Made by a program: the position numbers and the translations under genes. The notes beneath the pieces are model-generated. The model was not told the DNA's origin. It made no database searches and was given only the letters and a program-made list of their open reading frames with translations. Shown here piece after piece: positions 5,577 through 6,777 of a DNA stretch of 6,777 nt; the stretch's first letter is position 1, and every line of letters starts with the position of its first letter. Source of the stretch: Candidatus Nanohalarchaeota archaeon (GTDB lineage Archaea > EX4484-52 > B79-G9); contig QMVA01000074.1 in assembly GCA_003660865.1 (NCBI GenBank), forward strand, positions 1 through 6,777, in the 5' to 3' direction.

Positions 5577-6683
5577 ATGTACGACATATTCGCAGCAATA
5601 GGATTGATAATCCTCGCAGGATTTGTTGCAATAGAGTTAAGTATAGCAAGTGCAATATTTGAGATTCTTGCAGGTGTACTTGCATCCAACTTCTTCAATT
5701 TCGCAGGCGCAGAAGTAATCGACGTGCTGGCAGACATTGGCATCCTTGCCCTCATGTTCTTTGCAGGTCTCGAGATAGACTTTGACGTATTAAAAAAGAA
5801 CGCGAAAAGCAGCATGGTGATAGGCAGCGCATCATTCCTTGTCCCCTTCCTCGCAGTATATCTCCTCACAATATACTTCCTGCACTACTCATTTGAACAG
5901 GCACTCCTGACAGGCATCGCCCTATCCACAACATCAATAGCCATAGTCTACCCTATGCTGTTGAAATCAAAAGAGCGCCTTGACGACATTGGCAAAAAAA
6001 TACTATCTGCAGCAATGATTGTAGACTTATTAAGCATGACCACCCTGAGCCTCCTGTTCTCAGACATAACCATCATCACAATCACATTCATTATGGCTTT
6101 CGCCATATTCTCATGGTTTGTACCATACTTTGGCGAGAGATTATTCAGCCACTACAAAGGCAATGCCGTAGAATTTGAATTCAAGATAATACTCTTTATG
6201 ATACTCGGTATAGGCATCGCCGGTGAAGCAATCGGGATTGAGGTAGTCCTTCTCGCATTCATTCTCGGCATCGCAACATCCGAGATCATAGTAGTCCACA
6301 GAAAATTATGGGACAAGCTAAGAGGAATAACATTCGGCTGTCTTGCACCTATTTTTTTCTTCAAGGCAGGTACAGCAATAAAGCTTGCAGCCCTATATGA
6401 AAATATCCTCTTAATCTTATTGCTTGTAACAGTCTGTTTCATATCCAAATATGTGGGAACATACATCACAACAAAAAGATATATGCCAAAGCAAGCAGCA
6501 TATGTGGCAACAATCTTCAACTCGCGCCTGAGCCTCGGCATAGTAGCAGCAACAATAGGATATGAACTTGCAGTATTTACTGAAGGTCTTTACGCATCAA
6601 TAATCGGCGCAGTAATTCTATCATCACTTATAGCTTCATTTTTGATTAGAAAACCAACCATCCCAAATAATCAAAAAGCTTGA
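5577..6683 (+). CDS. CPA2-family cation/proton antiporter (NapA/KefB-like), membrane domain only
   Basis: The product has 368 residues from the ATG at 5577. A TTG at 5568, abutting the radB stop, would add three. It has about 12-13 membrane segments throughout and no cytoplasmic TrkA-N/RCK domain. Family signatures are GILALMFFAGLEIDFDVL (55-72), ALSTTSIAIV (115-124), the ion-site helix AAMIVDLLSM (145-154), LLAFILG (225-231), FFFKAG (260-265) and NSRLSLGIVAATIG (315-328). Such proteins exchange Na+ or K+ for H+ across the cytoplasmic membrane. Where electrogenic relatives have Asp-Asp in the ion-site helix, this protein has Val149-Asp150, although the partner Lys263 is kept. Ion and stoichiometry are therefore unclear. 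It has no Shine-Dalgarno site of its own, so translation probably depends on coupling to radB. Codons end mainly in A or C, like radB. Confidence 0.9.
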   Translation: MYDIFAAIGLIILAGFVAIELSIASAIFEILAGVLASNFFNFAGAEVIDVLADIGILALMFFAGLEIDFDVLKKNAKSSMVIGSASFLVPFLAVYLLTIYFLHYSFEQALLTGIALSTTSIAIVYPMLLKSKERLDDIGKKILSAAMIVDLLSMTTLSLLFSDITIITITFIMAFAIFSWFVPYFGERLFSHYKGNAVEFEFKIILFMILGIGIAGEAIGIEVVLLAFILGIATSEIIVVHRKLWDKLRGITFGCLAPIFFFKAGTAIKLAALYENILLILLLVTVCFISKYVGTYITTKRYMPKQAAYVATIFNSRLSLGIVAATIGYELAVFTEGLYASIIGAVILSSLIASFLIRKPTIPNNQKA

Positions 6684-6777
6684 AAATGCCTCTCTCTGAC
6701 CAAAATTTTCATGATGATGACTGAAAGCACAAGTATAGTTGAAGACATAACTATTTGGACAAATGTCTTCACCATAT
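6671..6777 (-). CDS. Possible C-terminal end of a membrane protein, cut by the window edge
   Basis: Reading left from the window edge, the minus strand has an open frame of 34 codons ending at TGA (6673-6671). It consists of a hydrophobic stretch with TILVLSVIIMKILV followed by the charged tail RERHFQAF. It would overlap the 3' end of the convergent antiporter gene by 13 bases. An ATG at 6775 might be its start or an internal Met. The hydrophobic helix plus basic tail looks like a real membrane-protein terminus, but the antisense of A/T-rich DNA can produce this by chance. No family can be assigned. Confidence 0.35.
   Translation of the reverse strand, partial: MVKTFVQIVMSSTILVLSVIIMKILVRERHFQAF

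Noticed and set aside
5564..5869. Minus-strand 101-codon frame antisense to the antiporter start
   Set aside because: It is the antisense shadow of a clear membrane protein gene and shows no recognisable motif or promoter.
6686..6724. 12-codon plus-strand frame after the antiporter, ending in His and three Asp
   Set aside because: It is acidic at the end like the microprotein but has no Shine-Dalgarno site or promoter and lies opposite a more convincing minus-strand frame.
1..6777. Change from G/T-rich to A/C-rich top strand around 3450, as at a replication switch point
   Set aside because: Gene direction and the Thr/Asn-rich composition of the surface protein account for most of it, and the kinase-like gene breaks the pattern. 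The window is too short to infer replication geometry.

Overview
The window is archaeal chromosomal DNA, most likely from a euryarchaeote or a related lineage. Four things point there: a RadB recombinase paralog, an SEC59/dolichol-kinase-type membrane protein, a large exported protein full of N-glycosylation sequons, and archaeal TATA-like box A elements (AAATAC core) placed about 25 bases upstream of start codons that lack Shine-Dalgarno sites. I cannot place it to genus from sequence alone.

Layout. The left half (173-3448, minus strand) is one gene for a 1091-residue exported, membrane-anchored surface protein. It may be followed on the same strand by the first codons of another exported or membrane protein running off the left edge (1-42). 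Next comes a promoter-rich stretch (3449-3937) with a long imperfect palindrome, a short perfect palindrome and a tRNA-Ala(GGC) gene on the plus strand. It ends in a long leader for a 27-residue, extremely acidic microprotein (3938-4021) that has the only strong Shine-Dalgarno site I can see and a T-run terminator. Convergent to it is a 214-residue dolichol/phytol-kinase-family membrane protein (4093-4737, minus). A 137-base divergent promoter region separates that gene from radB (4875-5567, plus). radB is followed within 9 bases by a CPA2-family cation/proton antiporter (5577-6683, plus). At the right edge, the last 34 codons of what may be another membrane protein lie on the minus strand and overlap the end of the antiporter gene.

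How the genes may relate. The polyprenol-kinase-type enzyme could supply the phosphorylated lipid carrier on which N-glycans are built, and the surface protein has about 32 possible N-glycan acceptor sites. This link is inference from families and proximity. radB and the antiporter look co-transcribed, with no evident functional logic.

The most unusual items are the acidic microprotein with its SSB-tail-like C-terminus, the sharp split of the surface protein into a sequon-dense part and a sequon-free part, the antiporter's Val-Asp ion-site motif where relatives have Asp-Asp, and the clearly different codon choice of the kinase-like gene. I see no mobile element, CRISPR array or defence system.
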